Source of the DNA: JANRIZ01 sp033764445
GTDB taxonomy: Bacteria; Verrucomicrobiota; Verrucomicrobiia; JAWXBN01
Reading direction: 5' to 3'
Length of the DNA: 11,703 nucleotides
Assembly (NCBI GenBank): GCA_033764445.1
Contig: JANRIZ010000049.1
Span: 1 to 11,703 of the forward strand
Part shown: positions 1-7,001 of the stretch, piece by piece
Layout of the letters: the number at the start of each line of letters is the position of its first letter
How positions within the stretch are numbered: position 1 is the stretch's first letter
Made by a program: the position numbers and the translations under genes
Notes under the pieces: generated by a model
Told to the model about the DNA's origin: nothing
Seen by the model: the letters and a program-made list of their open reading frames with translations, nothing else
The model's database searches: none

Positions 1-249
1 AAAGGAGAGTTGAGCCGGGAGGAACTGTTACGGTGCCGGGTGCGGTACTTTGCGGATGGGGCGGTCCTCGGCAGCCGGGAGTTTGTCGAAAAGGTGTATC
101 AGAAACACAAACACGTCTTTGGAATCAAAAGAAAGGACGGCGCTCGGCCCATGCAGGGAGCCGCCCAGTGGGGCGGACTGATGACCCTCCGCAACCTCAA
201 ACAGCAGGCCATCAGTCCGGCCCAGAGCGGAGTGACCGGAGGCGGTTGA
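1..249 (+). CDS. REP-associated tyrosine (Y1/RAYT-type) transposase, C-terminal fragment
   Basis: The reading frame is open from base 1, so the gene starts outside the window; 82 residues and the stop (247-249) are visible. The segment reading SREELLRCRVRYFADGAVLG, then SREFVE, then a basic stretch and GARPMQ/WGGLMTLRNL, resembles the tail of transposase_17/Y1 HUH proteins that verrucomicrobial and related genomes carry as RAYTs. The HUH histidines and the catalytic tyrosine would lie upstream and cannot be seen. In the family, such proteins nick and join single-stranded DNA at hairpin (REP) elements, and perfect hairpins do follow this gene directly. Recognition rests on memory of the C-terminal motif. 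Whether the full gene is intact cannot be judged. An alternative is a decayed remnant, but the frame is clean to its stop. Confidence 0.7.
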   Translation, partial: KGELSREELLRCRVRYFADGAVLGSREFVEKVYQKHKHVFGIKRKDGARPMQGAAQWGGLMTLRNLKQQAISPAQSGVTGGG

Positions 250-281
250 ACCTGGCAGGGATGTTCAGAAAATACCATTTT

Positions 282-301
282 CCTGGGGCATTGGCCCCAG
301 G
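282..301. repeat. Perfect 8-bp hairpin, ATTG loop
   Basis: CCTGGGGC (282-289), loop ATTG, then the exact complement GCCCCAGG (294-301). It begins 32 bases after the transposase stop. It could end the transposase transcript, but no run of T follows on the plus strand (CTATTTCA). A REP-like transposase substrate is the other reading. Confidence 0.6.
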
Positions 302-315
302 CTATTTCATCCGGC

Positions 316-328
316 GGCCCGCTGGGCC
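316..328. repeat. Perfect 5-bp hairpin, GCT loop
   Basis: GGCCC (316-320), loop GCT, GGGCC (324-328). It is short and would be weak evidence alone, but it sits in line between the stronger hairpins at 282-301 and 338-355. Confidence 0.4.
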
Positions 329-337
329 TCGCAGAGC

Positions 338-377
338 GGAGGCGGGGACGCCTCCTGAAGCACGCGAGGGCGCGTGC
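338..377. repeat. Pair of adjacent perfect 7-bp hairpins with purine tetraloops
   Basis: The first is GGAGGCG (338-344), loop GGGA, CGCCTCC (349-355). After four bases, the second is GCACGCG (360-366), loop AGGG, CGCGTGC (371-377). Two perfect stems of equal length, each with a four-purine loop and almost touching, resemble the paired palindromes of BIME/REP doublets. The link to the upstream RAYT-type transposase is inferred. Confidence 0.6.
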
Positions 378-433
378 GCTCCCCGGGCGGTTCTGAAACA
401 GCACCCTACGTGTGTTTTGTGCCTTGAAGTTTA

Positions 434-494
434 CCCCGGATTGATCGGGGCGGCCAAAACCGCGTTTAACAGCGCCATCCCGAACCATCCGGGA
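434..494. repeat. Two further perfect 5-bp inverted repeats
   Basis: CCCCG (434-438) pairs with CGGGG (446-450) across 7 bases. TCCCG (478-482) pairs with CGGGA (490-494), also across 7 bases. They are weaker than the hairpins at 282-377, but they have the same loop length and extend the structured zone. Confidence 0.35.
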
Positions 495-540
495 CAAGTC
501 CGCGGTCTCAACGGCCCTTCTGTGGCTGAAAAAACTCAAA

Positions 541-573
541 ATCCGTGTTCCATCCGTGTTTGATCTGTGGCTA
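541..573. repeat. Three tandem degenerate 11-base repeats (ATCCGTGTT type)
   Basis: The units are ATCCGTGTTCC (541-551), ATCCGTGTTTG (552-562) and ATCTGTGGCTA (563-573). A 9-base direct repeat TCTGTGGCT also occurs at 519-527 and 564-572. Sequences of this 'ATCCGTGTT...ATCTGTGG' kind are, from memory, scattered between genes in many verrucomicrobial and some other genomes. It ends 13 bases before the membrane-protein start, so it overlaps the likely promoter. Confidence 0.55.
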
Positions 574-577
574 GACT
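572..577 (+). promoter_or_regulatory. Possible -10 box (TAGACT) for membrane protein gene
   Basis: TAGACT lies 9 bases before the ATG at 587. It resembles TAGACA before ugd, TAGGAT before the moaD-like gene and TAGGTT before gdhA. No convincing -35 box was found. The box overlaps the end of the 11-base repeat, so it may be part of that element instead. Confidence 0.3.
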
Positions 578-586
578 TTTCCCCCA

Positions 587-1162
587 ATGTATCCCCTGTT
601 CGACCGGATCAAATCCCTCTGCCAGGGCCGTCATTGGCCGTTGCGCCTTGTGATGTGGCTGTGGTTCCTCTATCTGGCTGTGCAATGTGCGCGGGACCCG
701 GAATACACGGGGCTTCTGGGCGGCATCAATCTGGGCATCCACGAGTTCGGTCATCTCATCACCATGCCCTTCGGTCAGACCATCTGTGTTGCGGGCGGAT
801 CAGCGGTGCAGTGTCTGGTCCCCCTCATCTCGATCGGGATGTTTCTCAAACAGGAGGACCTTTTCGCCCTCTCGTTTTCTTTCGTCTGGCTGGCCACCAA
901 TCTTTTCGGTGTCGCCCGCTACATGGCCGACGCCAGCGCCATGGAGCTTCCGCTGGTCACCCCGTTCAGCGGTGAGGGTGGCGAAGTGATCCATGATTGG
1001 AACTTCCTTCTCAATCAAATGGGCCTGCTCGACTATGATACCCGCATCGCCGGGGTGGTCCAATTCGCCGGCTGGTGCAGTTTTGCCCTGGGCATTGCCT
1101 GGGGTGCCTTCATTCTGTTTCTGATGATTTCCCTCCCGAAGGAAGACCAATCCCCCGCATGA
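587..1162 (+). CDS. HEFGH-motif multi-pass membrane protein, putative zinc metallopeptidase
   Basis: 191 residues. Hydrophobic segments lie at about 20-35, 72-86, 93-110 and 155-183, so this is an inner-membrane protein. Residues 48-56 read NLGIHEFGH, an HExxH zinc-site motif with H52, E53 and H56. Further landmarks are GGSAVQ (70-75), YMADA (112-116) and HDW (136-138); H136 or D137 could be the third metal ligand, as an Asp is in M50 site-2-type proteases. The protein lacks the usual length and PDZ domain of RseP, so I call it only M50-like. It could instead be a membrane protein with a non-proteolytic metal site. The ATG at 587 gives a natural N-terminus; no Shine-Dalgarno is visible (CTTTTCCCCCA precedes it). 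Its stop overlaps the prmA start (ATGA), which implies translational coupling. Confidence 0.6.
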   Translation: MYPLFDRIKSLCQGRHWPLRLVMWLWFLYLAVQCARDPEYTGLLGGINLGIHEFGHLITMPFGQTICVAGGSAVQCLVPLISIGMFLKQEDLFALSFSFVWLATNLFGVARYMADASAMELPLVTPFSGEGGEVIHDWNFLLNQMGLLDYDTRIAGVVQFAGWCSFALGIAWGAFILFLMISLPKEDQSPA

Positions 1163-2019
1163 ACCAACTCCCGGCCAAAATCCTCTGCTGGCGCAAAATC
1201 TCCGGCACACGCACCCTTGACGCGCTGACGGCCCAGCTCGCCCACATCGATCCGCAGCGCCTGATCCTCAGCCAGAATCCCCCGAGCCGCGTCATCCGTG
1301 TGGAGGTCTATCCGGAGTCCCGGTCCGCCGGTCTGGCACTGGTCCGCAAATTCGGCGGGAAACTCCTTGAGCTGACCCCCCGGACCTGGTGGGCGCCGCA
1401 GGAACCCCGTGCTGAACCCCTCCGGATCGGCACCAAAATCATCGTCGTCGTCTCGGAGGAACAGCGACGGGTCTGGCACCAAAAATTTCCCTCCCGCCCT
1501 ATTCTGAACATCCCCGCCAGCCTCGCCTTCGGAACGGGGGAACATGCCACCACGGCCATGATGCTCCGGCTTCTGGGCCAGGTTCCCGACTGGGAACAAA
1601 AACGGTTTCTGGATATCGGCACCGGCACGGGGATTCTCGCCCTGGCCGCCCGGGCCCTCGGATGCAGGGACATTGAGGCCTTTGACAATGATCCCCGGGC
1701 GATCCGGGTGGCCCGGGAAAATGACCGGCTCAATCCGGGCCCCCGCCGCACCCGGATTCCCTGGCAACGCCTTTCCGTTGCCGATTTCAAACCCCGGAAA
1801 AAATTTGACGTGGTGGCCGCCAACCTTTTCAGCGACCTGCTCATCGCCCATCACAAACGGCTGATCCGGGCCCTCAAACCCGGCGGACAGCTCCTGCTGT
1901 CGGGGATTTTCCGCGATCACGTTCCGCTGGTGCTGCCCTGCTACAGACGGGCCGGGCTGACCCTGCTCACGCAGCGGATGCAGGGGAGATGGTGCGCCCT
2001 GCGCTGGAAAAAATCCTGA
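1159..2019 (+). CDS. prmA: Ribosomal protein L11 methyltransferase (PrmA)
   Basis: 286 residues, close to the roughly 290 of E. coli PrmA. PrmA uses S-adenosylmethionine to trimethylate amino groups of ribosomal protein L11 in the cytoplasm. The family signature LAFGTGEHATT is at 122-132. The SAM-binding loop LDIGTGTGILALAA is at 151-164, the acidic ribose-binding region FDNDP at 175-179, and AANLFSDLL at 220-228 stands for the usual catalytic-loop motif. The N-terminal 100 residues form the divergent L11-recognition part. An upstream in-frame start at 1075 lies inside the membrane-protein gene. The ATG at 1159, overlapping the previous stop as ATGA, is preferred. The weak GGAAG is about 13 bases away, too far to be a clear ribosome site, so coupling to the upstream gene is likely. 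Confidence 0.9.
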   Translation: MNQLPAKILCWRKISGTRTLDALTAQLAHIDPQRLILSQNPPSRVIRVEVYPESRSAGLALVRKFGGKLLELTPRTWWAPQEPRAEPLRIGTKIIVVVSEEQRRVWHQKFPSRPILNIPASLAFGTGEHATTAMMLRLLGQVPDWEQKRFLDIGTGTGILALAARALGCRDIEAFDNDPRAIRVARENDRLNPGPRRTRIPWQRLSVADFKPRKKFDVVAANLFSDLLIAHHKRLIRALKPGGQLLLSGIFRDHVPLVLPCYRRAGLTLLTQRMQGRWCALRWKKS

Positions 2020-2067
2020 CGTTTCGCATCACTTGTCCGGACCCGTTTGTTGTGCAACCTTTGCCCC

Positions 2068-3627
2068 GTGTCTGAGACCCGAAATTCCGTCTGGCTGCTC
2101 GACGATCAACTGTCCCCGCACGCCGCCTCCCTGGCCCACGCCCCGGCGATTTCACCGCCCCCCGTTGTCCTGATGATCGAGTCCCGTCAGGGGGGTGGCT
2201 TCATGAATTTTCACAAACACAGCCTTGTGCTGGGCTACGCCGCCCTGCGGCACCGGGCCGCGGAACTCACACAAGCCGGCTATCAGGTTGATTATTATCC
2301 GCTCAGCGCCCCGGAAAAAAACTTTCAGCAGGCTCTCACCGCCCATGTGCGCAGGAACCGGATTCAGATCCTCCGTGTGATGCAGCCCTCGGATTACGGA
2401 ATGTCCCGGGCCCTCCCGCGTCTGGCCCGGAATGCCGGTGTGGCTCTGGAATGGATTCCCACAAACCAGTTTCTGACCTCCCGCGGGGAATTCCGCGACT
2501 GGGCGGGGGATCAGAAACATCTGTTGATGGAAACCCATTACCGGCGGATGCGCCGGAAACTGGGAGTCCTCGTTGATGCAAAAGGCAAACCCGAGGGCGG
2601 ACGCTGGAATTTCGACGGGGAAAACCGTCTGGGCCGGCGGGAATACGACAGGCAAAATCAGGACCTCTTCAATCGCCTCCCCCCCAGGCCTGTCTTCGGG
2701 CCGGATGAGATCACCCGCGAGGTGATGCGTGAGGTGGACCGGTATTTTCCCGGTCACCCGGGAAACACTGGGGATTTCTGGCTGCCCGTGACCCGGGCGC
2801 AGGCCCTTGTCTGGTGTGACCACTTCATTTCACACCACCTGGCAGGGTTCGGGCCTTTCGAGGATCTGATGCTTCGCGACGATCCGTTCGTGCATCATTC
2901 CATTCTTTCACCCCTGCTGAATATCGGATTGCTCGAGCCGCTGGAACTGGCCGAAAAGGCCGTCGCGGCATATGAGGCGGGCCGGGTTCCGCTCAATTCG
3001 GTCGAGGGGTTTGTCCGGCAGATCATCGGCTGGCGCGAATTTGTCAACGGCATCTACTGGTTGAAAATGCCCGGTTACCGCGAAAACAACGCCCTCGGGG
3101 CCACGCGGCCTCTGCCCGGTTTTTTCCACACCGGACGCACGGAGATGAACTGCCTGCGCACGGTTCTCGGGCAGGTCCGCCGGTTCGGGTACGCCCACCA
3201 CATCCAGCGGCTGATGGTCCTGGGGAACTTCATGCTGCTGGCGGGCATCGACCCGAAACAGGCCCACCGCTGGTTTGTTGAAATGTTCGTGGATGGGTAC
3301 GACTGGGTCATGGCCGCCAATGTTTTTGGCATGGTCCTGCATGCCGACGGGGGACTGATGGCCACCAAACCCTACGCGGCCAGCGCGGCGTACATCGACC
3401 GGATGAGCGACTACTGCCAGGGCTGCCGCTTCAGCCCGAAAATCAAAACCGGCCCGGGGGCCTGTCCCTACAACCTTCTGTACTGGAATTTTTTTGCCCG
3501 GCACGCGGAGCGTTTTGCCAAAAACCCGCGCGTGTCGGTGATGATCTCCACCTGGCGCAAAAAACCCGCCGGGGAACAGGCGCAGATTCTTGAGGAGGCC
3601 CGGACGTTTCTGGATTCGCTCTCCTGA
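2068..3627 (+). CDS. Iron-sulfur bacterial cryptochrome/photolyase (FeS-BCP, PhrB-like)
   Basis: 519 residues from GTG 2068. This is a deoxyribodipyrimidine photolyase-related protein of the FeS-BCP class, flavoenzymes that repair UV (6-4) photoproducts with blue light. The N-terminal alpha/beta domain begins NSVWLLDDQLSPH. The C-terminal FAD domain contains EGFVRQIIGWREFVNGIYW and YAHHIQRLMVLGNF. Four cysteines, C362, C450, C453 and C466, have spacings of 88, 3 and 13, the same as the [4Fe-4S] ligands I recall for Agrobacterium PhrB (350, 438, 441, 454). All four ligands are thus present and the enzyme looks intact. A TTG at 2047 is in frame but would add an unlikely MLCNLCPV leader. It lies 48 bases after prmA on the same strand, so it may share a transcript. 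Substrate ((6-4) versus other lesions) is inferred from class. Confidence 0.9.
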   Translation: MSETRNSVWLLDDQLSPHAASLAHAPAISPPPVVLMIESRQGGGFMNFHKHSLVLGYAALRHRAAELTQAGYQVDYYPLSAPEKNFQQALTAHVRRNRIQILRVMQPSDYGMSRALPRLARNAGVALEWIPTNQFLTSRGEFRDWAGDQKHLLMETHYRRMRRKLGVLVDAKGKPEGGRWNFDGENRLGRREYDRQNQDLFNRLPPRPVFGPDEITREVMREVDRYFPGHPGNTGDFWLPVTRAQALVWCDHFISHHLAGFGPFEDLMLRDDPFVHHSILSPLLNIGLLEPLELAEKAVAAYEAGRVPLNSVEGFVRQIIGWREFVNGIYWLKMPGYRENNALGATRPLPGFFHTGRTEMNCLRTVLGQVRRFGYAHHIQRLMVLGNFMLLAGIDPKQAHRWFVEMFVDGYDWVMAANVFGMVLHADGGLMATKPYAASAAYIDRMSDYCQGCRFSPKIKTGPGACPYNLLYWNFFARHAERFAKNPRVSVMISTWRKKPAGEQAQILEEARTFLDSLS

Positions 3628-3739
3628 ACATCCCGCGTGATCCGGTTTTCAGAAATCCGAGTCAATCGGCGCAAATCCGCGGATCCAAAACATCGACGGC
3701 TCCGCGTTTCCGCGTGGGAAATGCCGTTGGCACATTTTG
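3628..3739. other. Convergent intergenic gap with degenerate ATCCGCG-type repeats
   Basis: This gap lies between the stops of the photolyase (plus) and NIF3-like (minus) genes. It contains a 10-base palindrome ATCCGCGGAT (3675-3684) and related phrases, AATCCGAG, TCCGCG and TTCCGCGTGG. They recall the ATCCGTGTT element at 541-573, though the match is loose. TGCC-GTT-GGCA (3722-3732) is a 4-bp stem. No strong intrinsic terminator is visible for either gene. Confidence 0.4.
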
Positions 3740-4498
3740 CTAAAGTCCGCTCGGGACCTCCAGATTCACCACGCCCAACCCGAATTTTTTGCCGAGCATT
3801 TTGCCGAAGGCCCGGACGCCAAAGGTCTCCGTGGCATAATGCCCGCCATGGATCACATTGATGCCAAAATCATGCGCCAGCCCGAAACTGTGGTGCGATC
3901 CTTCCCCGGTGATGAACGTATCCACTCCCTCTGCCGCCGCGAGGGCCACTTCATTGCCCGCCCCTCCCGTGACGATTCCCACCTTGCGAACCCGGTTTCC
4001 ACCGCCTGCCAGCAGCCTTGGGACATACCCTGTGGCCGCTTCTACGCAACCCAGGAGATGCCTCAAAGTCATGTCCGTCTGCGTCTGCACGCCGATGTAT
4101 TGACCTTTCCCGAAAAAAAACGGTCGCCATTTGCGGAAGCCGAGGGCCTGTGCCAACAATACGTTGTTGCCCACCTTCGGATGCAGGTCGAGGGGAAGAT
4201 GGGCGCTGTACACGGCCAGTCCATGGTCCAGACACAGCTTGATCTTCCGGTAATGGGCCCCGGTCAGCGGCGTGATCTCGCCCCAAAAAAGTCCGTGATG
4301 CACGAGGAGAAGGTCTGCTTCGCACTCGATGGCCCCCTGAATCGTCAATAAATTCGCATCCACCGCCGTGGCCAGGCGACGGATTTCCTGCGGACCTTCC
4401 ACCTGCAGACCGTTTTTGGCCCCCGGCCAGTCCTGAATTTCCCGGATGTTGAGAAAGTCATCTGAAAATTGTACAAATTGTTTTAAGTTCGTTGCCAT
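3740..4498 (-). CDS. NIF3-like dinuclear metal-centre protein (YbgI/YqfO family)
   Basis: 252 residues, the length of the short form without the inserted CutA-like domain (E. coli YbgI is about 247). The metal-site residues are in place: H67 and H68 in LLVHHGLFWG, H100 and D104 in SAHLPLD, and H220 and E224 in GGHYATE. GEGSHHSFG (198-206) is a further conserved loop. Members form toroidal hexamers with two metal ions per subunit. They are often labelled GTP cyclohydrolase 1 type 2 by homology, but their physiological substrate is unsettled, so I do not assign a reaction. The protein has no signal peptide and should be cytoplasmic. It is divergent from lptD with 102 bases between starts. No Shine-Dalgarno precedes the ATG at 4498; TTAAAT 18 bases upstream is a weak candidate -10 box. 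Confidence 0.9.
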   Translation of the reverse strand: MATNLKQFVQFSDDFLNIREIQDWPGAKNGLQVEGPQEIRRLATAVDANLLTIQGAIECEADLLLVHHGLFWGEITPLTGAHYRKIKLCLDHGLAVYSAHLPLDLHPKVGNNVLLAQALGFRKWRPFFFGKGQYIGVQTQTDMTLRHLLGCVEAATGYVPRLLAGGGNRVRKVGIVTGGAGNEVALAAAEGVDTFITGEGSHHSFGLAHDFGINVIHGGHYATETFGVRAFGKMLGKKFGLGVVNLEVPSGL

Positions 4499-4525
4499 AG
4501 GGTCTTGGGACTGGGGAATTTAAGG

Positions 4526-4545
4526 TGGAAAAAGTCACTTTTCCA
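4526..4545. promoter_or_regulatory. Inverted repeat TGGAAAA-N6-TTTTCCA in the NIF3/lptD divergent region
   Basis: A perfect 7-bp inverted repeat (4526-4532 and 4539-4545) with a 6-base centre. It lies 28 bases before the NIF3-like start and 55 before the lptD start. Its symmetry and position between divergent genes suggest a regulator-binding site. It could also be a chance palindrome in an AT-rich patch. Confidence 0.35.
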
Positions 4546-4557
4546 GCATCATTTTTC

Positions 4558-4587
4558 TTGGCAGTCCATATTTTTTACTGTTAGCTC
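4558..4587 (+). promoter_or_regulatory. Possible lptD promoter (TTGGCA ... TAGCTC)
   Basis: TTGGCA (4558-4563) matches the -35 consensus at 5 of 6 positions. After 18 bases comes TAGCTC (4582-4587), a poor match to TATAAT, 13 bases before the ATG at 4601. The surrounding DNA is AT-rich compared with the rest of the window, as expected for a promoter. The -10 assignment is weak. Confidence 0.3.
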
Positions 4588-4600
4588 TACTTTTCAATTT

Positions 4601-6985
4601 ATGCGGAATTGCATAAAAACTCATCTCCACGCGATTTACGTCTTTTTAGCCGTTGTCAATGGCGTCCCGCTTTTTGCGCAAAATGCGCCGGCACCCGCGT
4701 CGGCTTCCCCCCAAACCCCGGACATTTCCTCTCTCCTGCCGTCCCCCCCGAAAACCGTGGCGGGGGCTCCGGTGGAAATCAATGCCGACGGGGAGGTCAG
4801 TTACGATGAGCTGACCGGTCTGGCCACCGCGGAAAGAAATGTGATTGTCAAATACCAGGGGGCGATTCTGATGGCCGACAAAGTGACCTACTCGAAGGTT
4901 TCCCGCACGGCCACCGCCCAGGGCAATGCGTACCTTTTCCGTGATGGCAAACAGTGGCAGGGGGAGATGATCATTTACAACTTCGGCACGCGGGATATTT
5001 CCACCACCTCCTTCAAGGCGTTTCTGGGGAACAATTCCGCCTCCACCAGTCCGGAGGGAATGGCCCCGGCCTACATGTCCGGCTCCTCGATGACCACCAG
5101 CAACGGGGTGTACAAGGTCGAGGACGCGGTCTTCACTCCGACGGATGCCAAGAACCCCGATACCCGGGTCCGCGCCAAGCACATGGAGCTGCATCCCGAC
5201 AACCGGCTGGTGATGCGGGATGTGACCATCTACACGGGGGACACGCCGATCATGTATCTGCCCTACCTGAGCAAGGACCTGGATGACCGCCGCAACATCA
5301 TCACCATCGAGCCGGGCTACACAAGCCGGCTGGGCCCCTTTTCGCGCATCGGCTACAACTGGAAACTCAACGACTACATCAAGGGCAAGCTACATCTGGA
5401 TGTCTTCGGCAAACGGGGGGTCGGCGGCGGGCTGGATTTCCAGACCAAATACGGCAAGGACGGCAAATATGGCTGGGGCGAATACAAATCATTTGTCATT
5501 GATGATTCCAAGCCCAACTCCTCGAATAACAATCCCACCCCGCCCTTTGGTGTCTCCAATCCCCGCTACCGGGTTGCGGCCAAACAGCGCAACTACATCA
5601 CCGAGGACCTGACCTTCATGGGCAATATCAACTGGTGGAGCGACCGCTACATCACCGAGGATTTTTTCCGCCGCGAATTCGCCAAGGAGGTCCAGCCCGA
5701 CAACATGCTGGACCTGAACTATTACAACAAGAATTTCACCATCGACCTCCAGTCCCGCGTCCAGATCAATCCCTTCTTTGAAACCGTCGAACGTCTGCCC
5801 GAACTGGATTTTGATCTCAAGCAGCAGAAACTCTTCAACACCCCCATCAACTACGAGGGCGAGGTCACCGTGGCCCGTCTGCGCCGCTCCTTTGCCAACG
5901 AGCCGACCCCGCAGTTCAACGCCCTTCTCAACCAAAGCTCCCTTTTCCCGCCCGATTACGACGCCACCCGCATCGACACGTACCATCAGTTGATCTACCC
6001 CTACCGCGCCTGGGGCTGGCTCAATCTCGCCCCGAAGGCGGGCGTGCGCGGCACCTACTACAGCGATTCGCCCAACCCCGCCAGCGCCACCTTTGCCTCC
6101 AGCAAACGCGAACAGTTCCGCGGGGTGTTCAACACCGGATTGGAGGCCTCCTTCAAGGCCTCCCGCACGTGGAGCGAGTCCAAAAACCGTTTCTGGGATA
6201 TTGACGGCATCCGCCACATCATCGAGCCCTCCGCCAATTACGTTTTTGTCCCGACCCCCACCGAAAAACCCGATGAGCTTTACCAGTTTGACACCCTCCT
6301 ACCCTCGACAAAACTCTCGCCCCTGGATTTCCCGCAGTTCAACCGCATCGACGCCATCGACAAACGCCATGTGGTCCGCCCCTCCCTGCGCAACAAGATC
6401 CAGACCCGGCGCGGGGCCACGGCCACGGACAAAACCAAGACCAACTGGGACCTGGTCGACTGGGTGATGTTTGCCGACATCAACATCGAGGCCAACAAAC
6501 GTCTCGGGGAGGGGCAGTTCTCGGATATCTACAACGAGGTGACCCTGCGTCCGCTCCGCTGGTGGAGCATGGAAATCGATTCGCGCAACAGCACCGATGA
6601 CGGCAACCTCAACGAGTTCAACACGACGAGCACCTTCCGCGTCGCGGGCAATTTTGACGCCAATTTCTACACCCGCTACATCAACCGCAGCCAGTTTTTC
6701 CCCGACAGCAACCTGCTCGGGCCGGGATTTGCCTACCGGCTCAACGAGGATTGGTCGGTGAAGGCCGCCTGGCTCTACGAGGCGGATACGCGCACCCTCC
6801 AGGTCCAGGAATACTCCCTGATGCGCGACTGGCCCAGCTGGAGCACGAGTCTGACCCTCCGCCAGCTCGACAACCGCGGCAGTTCGGATGAAACCCAGGT
6901 CCTGCTGATGTTCACCCTCAAGGGATTTCCCGAACTCCAGGGCTCCGCCGGCACGGGCGTGGGCGAGGGACCCGGAGGAAAATAA
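4601..6985 (+). CDS. lptD: LPS-assembly outer-membrane protein LptD (OstA/Imp)
   Basis: 794 residues from ATG 4601. LptD is the outer-membrane barrel that, with lipoprotein LptE, inserts lipopolysaccharide into the outer leaflet. Residues 1-27 are a signal peptide (basic start, hydrophobic IYVFLAVV, exit near LFAQ). A Pro/Ser/Ala-rich linker follows, then an LptA/OstA-like jellyroll at about 55-215 (VEINADGEVSYDELTG, VIVKYQGAILMADKVTY). The conserved junction MYLPYLSKDLDDRRN marks entry into the barrel (about 230-780), rich in alternating aromatic strands such as RAWGWLNLAPKAGVRGTYY. An in-frame start at 4505 would bury the signal peptide and is rejected. The mature protein has no cysteine, so it cannot form the disulfides that E. 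coli LptD needs. A Gly-rich tail follows the last strand instead of a terminal aromatic residue. No LptE is nearby. ugd follows on the same strand. Confidence 0.88.
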   Translation: MRNCIKTHLHAIYVFLAVVNGVPLFAQNAPAPASASPQTPDISSLLPSPPKTVAGAPVEINADGEVSYDELTGLATAERNVIVKYQGAILMADKVTYSKVSRTATAQGNAYLFRDGKQWQGEMIIYNFGTRDISTTSFKAFLGNNSASTSPEGMAPAYMSGSSMTTSNGVYKVEDAVFTPTDAKNPDTRVRAKHMELHPDNRLVMRDVTIYTGDTPIMYLPYLSKDLDDRRNIITIEPGYTSRLGPFSRIGYNWKLNDYIKGKLHLDVFGKRGVGGGLDFQTKYGKDGKYGWGEYKSFVIDDSKPNSSNNNPTPPFGVSNPRYRVAAKQRNYITEDLTFMGNINWWSDRYITEDFFRREFAKEVQPDNMLDLNYYNKNFTIDLQSRVQINPFFETVERLPELDFDLKQQKLFNTPINYEGEVTVARLRRSFANEPTPQFNALLNQSSLFPPDYDATRIDTYHQLIYPYRAWGWLNLAPKAGVRGTYYSDSPNPASATFASSKREQFRGVFNTGLEASFKASRTWSESKNRFWDIDGIRHIIEPSANYVFVPTPTEKPDELYQFDTLLPSTKLSPLDFPQFNRIDAIDKRHVVRPSLRNKIQTRRGATATDKTKTNWDLVDWVMFADINIEANKRLGEGQFSDIYNEVTLRPLRWWSMEIDSRNSTDDGNLNEFNTTSTFRVAGNFDANFYTRYINRSQFFPDSNLLGPGFAYRLNEDWSVKAAWLYEADTRTLQVQEYSLMRDWPSWSTSLTLRQLDNRGSSDETQVLLMFTLKGFPELQGSAGTGVGEGPGGK

Positions 6986-7001
6986 CCCATTCCACCCCTT
7001 C

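Larger units (their letters stand above)
250..586. other. Non-coding, hairpin-rich spacer between transposase and membrane protein
   Basis: I see no convincing gene in these 337 bases; the open frames crossing it show no recognisable protein features. It holds a dense series of short perfect inverted repeats between about 282 and 494, then a tandem 11-base repeat at 541-573 just before the next start codon. The hairpins directly follow a RAYT-type transposase gene, which fits a REP/BIME-like element, but no second copy lies in this window to prove it is dispersed. Confidence 0.6.

Noticed and set aside
541..573. CRISPR array
   Set aside because: The three units are 11 bases and directly abutting, with no spacers and no cas genes nearby.
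99..587. 162-residue minus-strand open frame across the hairpin region
   Set aside because: It has an Arg/Pro-rich random-looking composition, covers the transposase tail antisense and passes through the hairpins; there is no support for a gene.
1033..1920. 295-residue minus-strand open frame opposite prmA
   Set aside because: It is a shadow of prmA with low-complexity Gly/Pro/Arg composition and no recognisable domain.
2047..2067. TTG start for the photolyase
   Set aside because: The extra residues MLCNLCP do not resemble the family's start. The GTG at 2068 gives the expected short lead into NSVWLLDDQLSPH.
4505..4600. Longer N-terminus for LptD from 4505
   Set aside because: It would place 32 residues before the signal peptide and run through the AT-rich promoter region; the ATG at 4601 directly begins a normal signal peptide.
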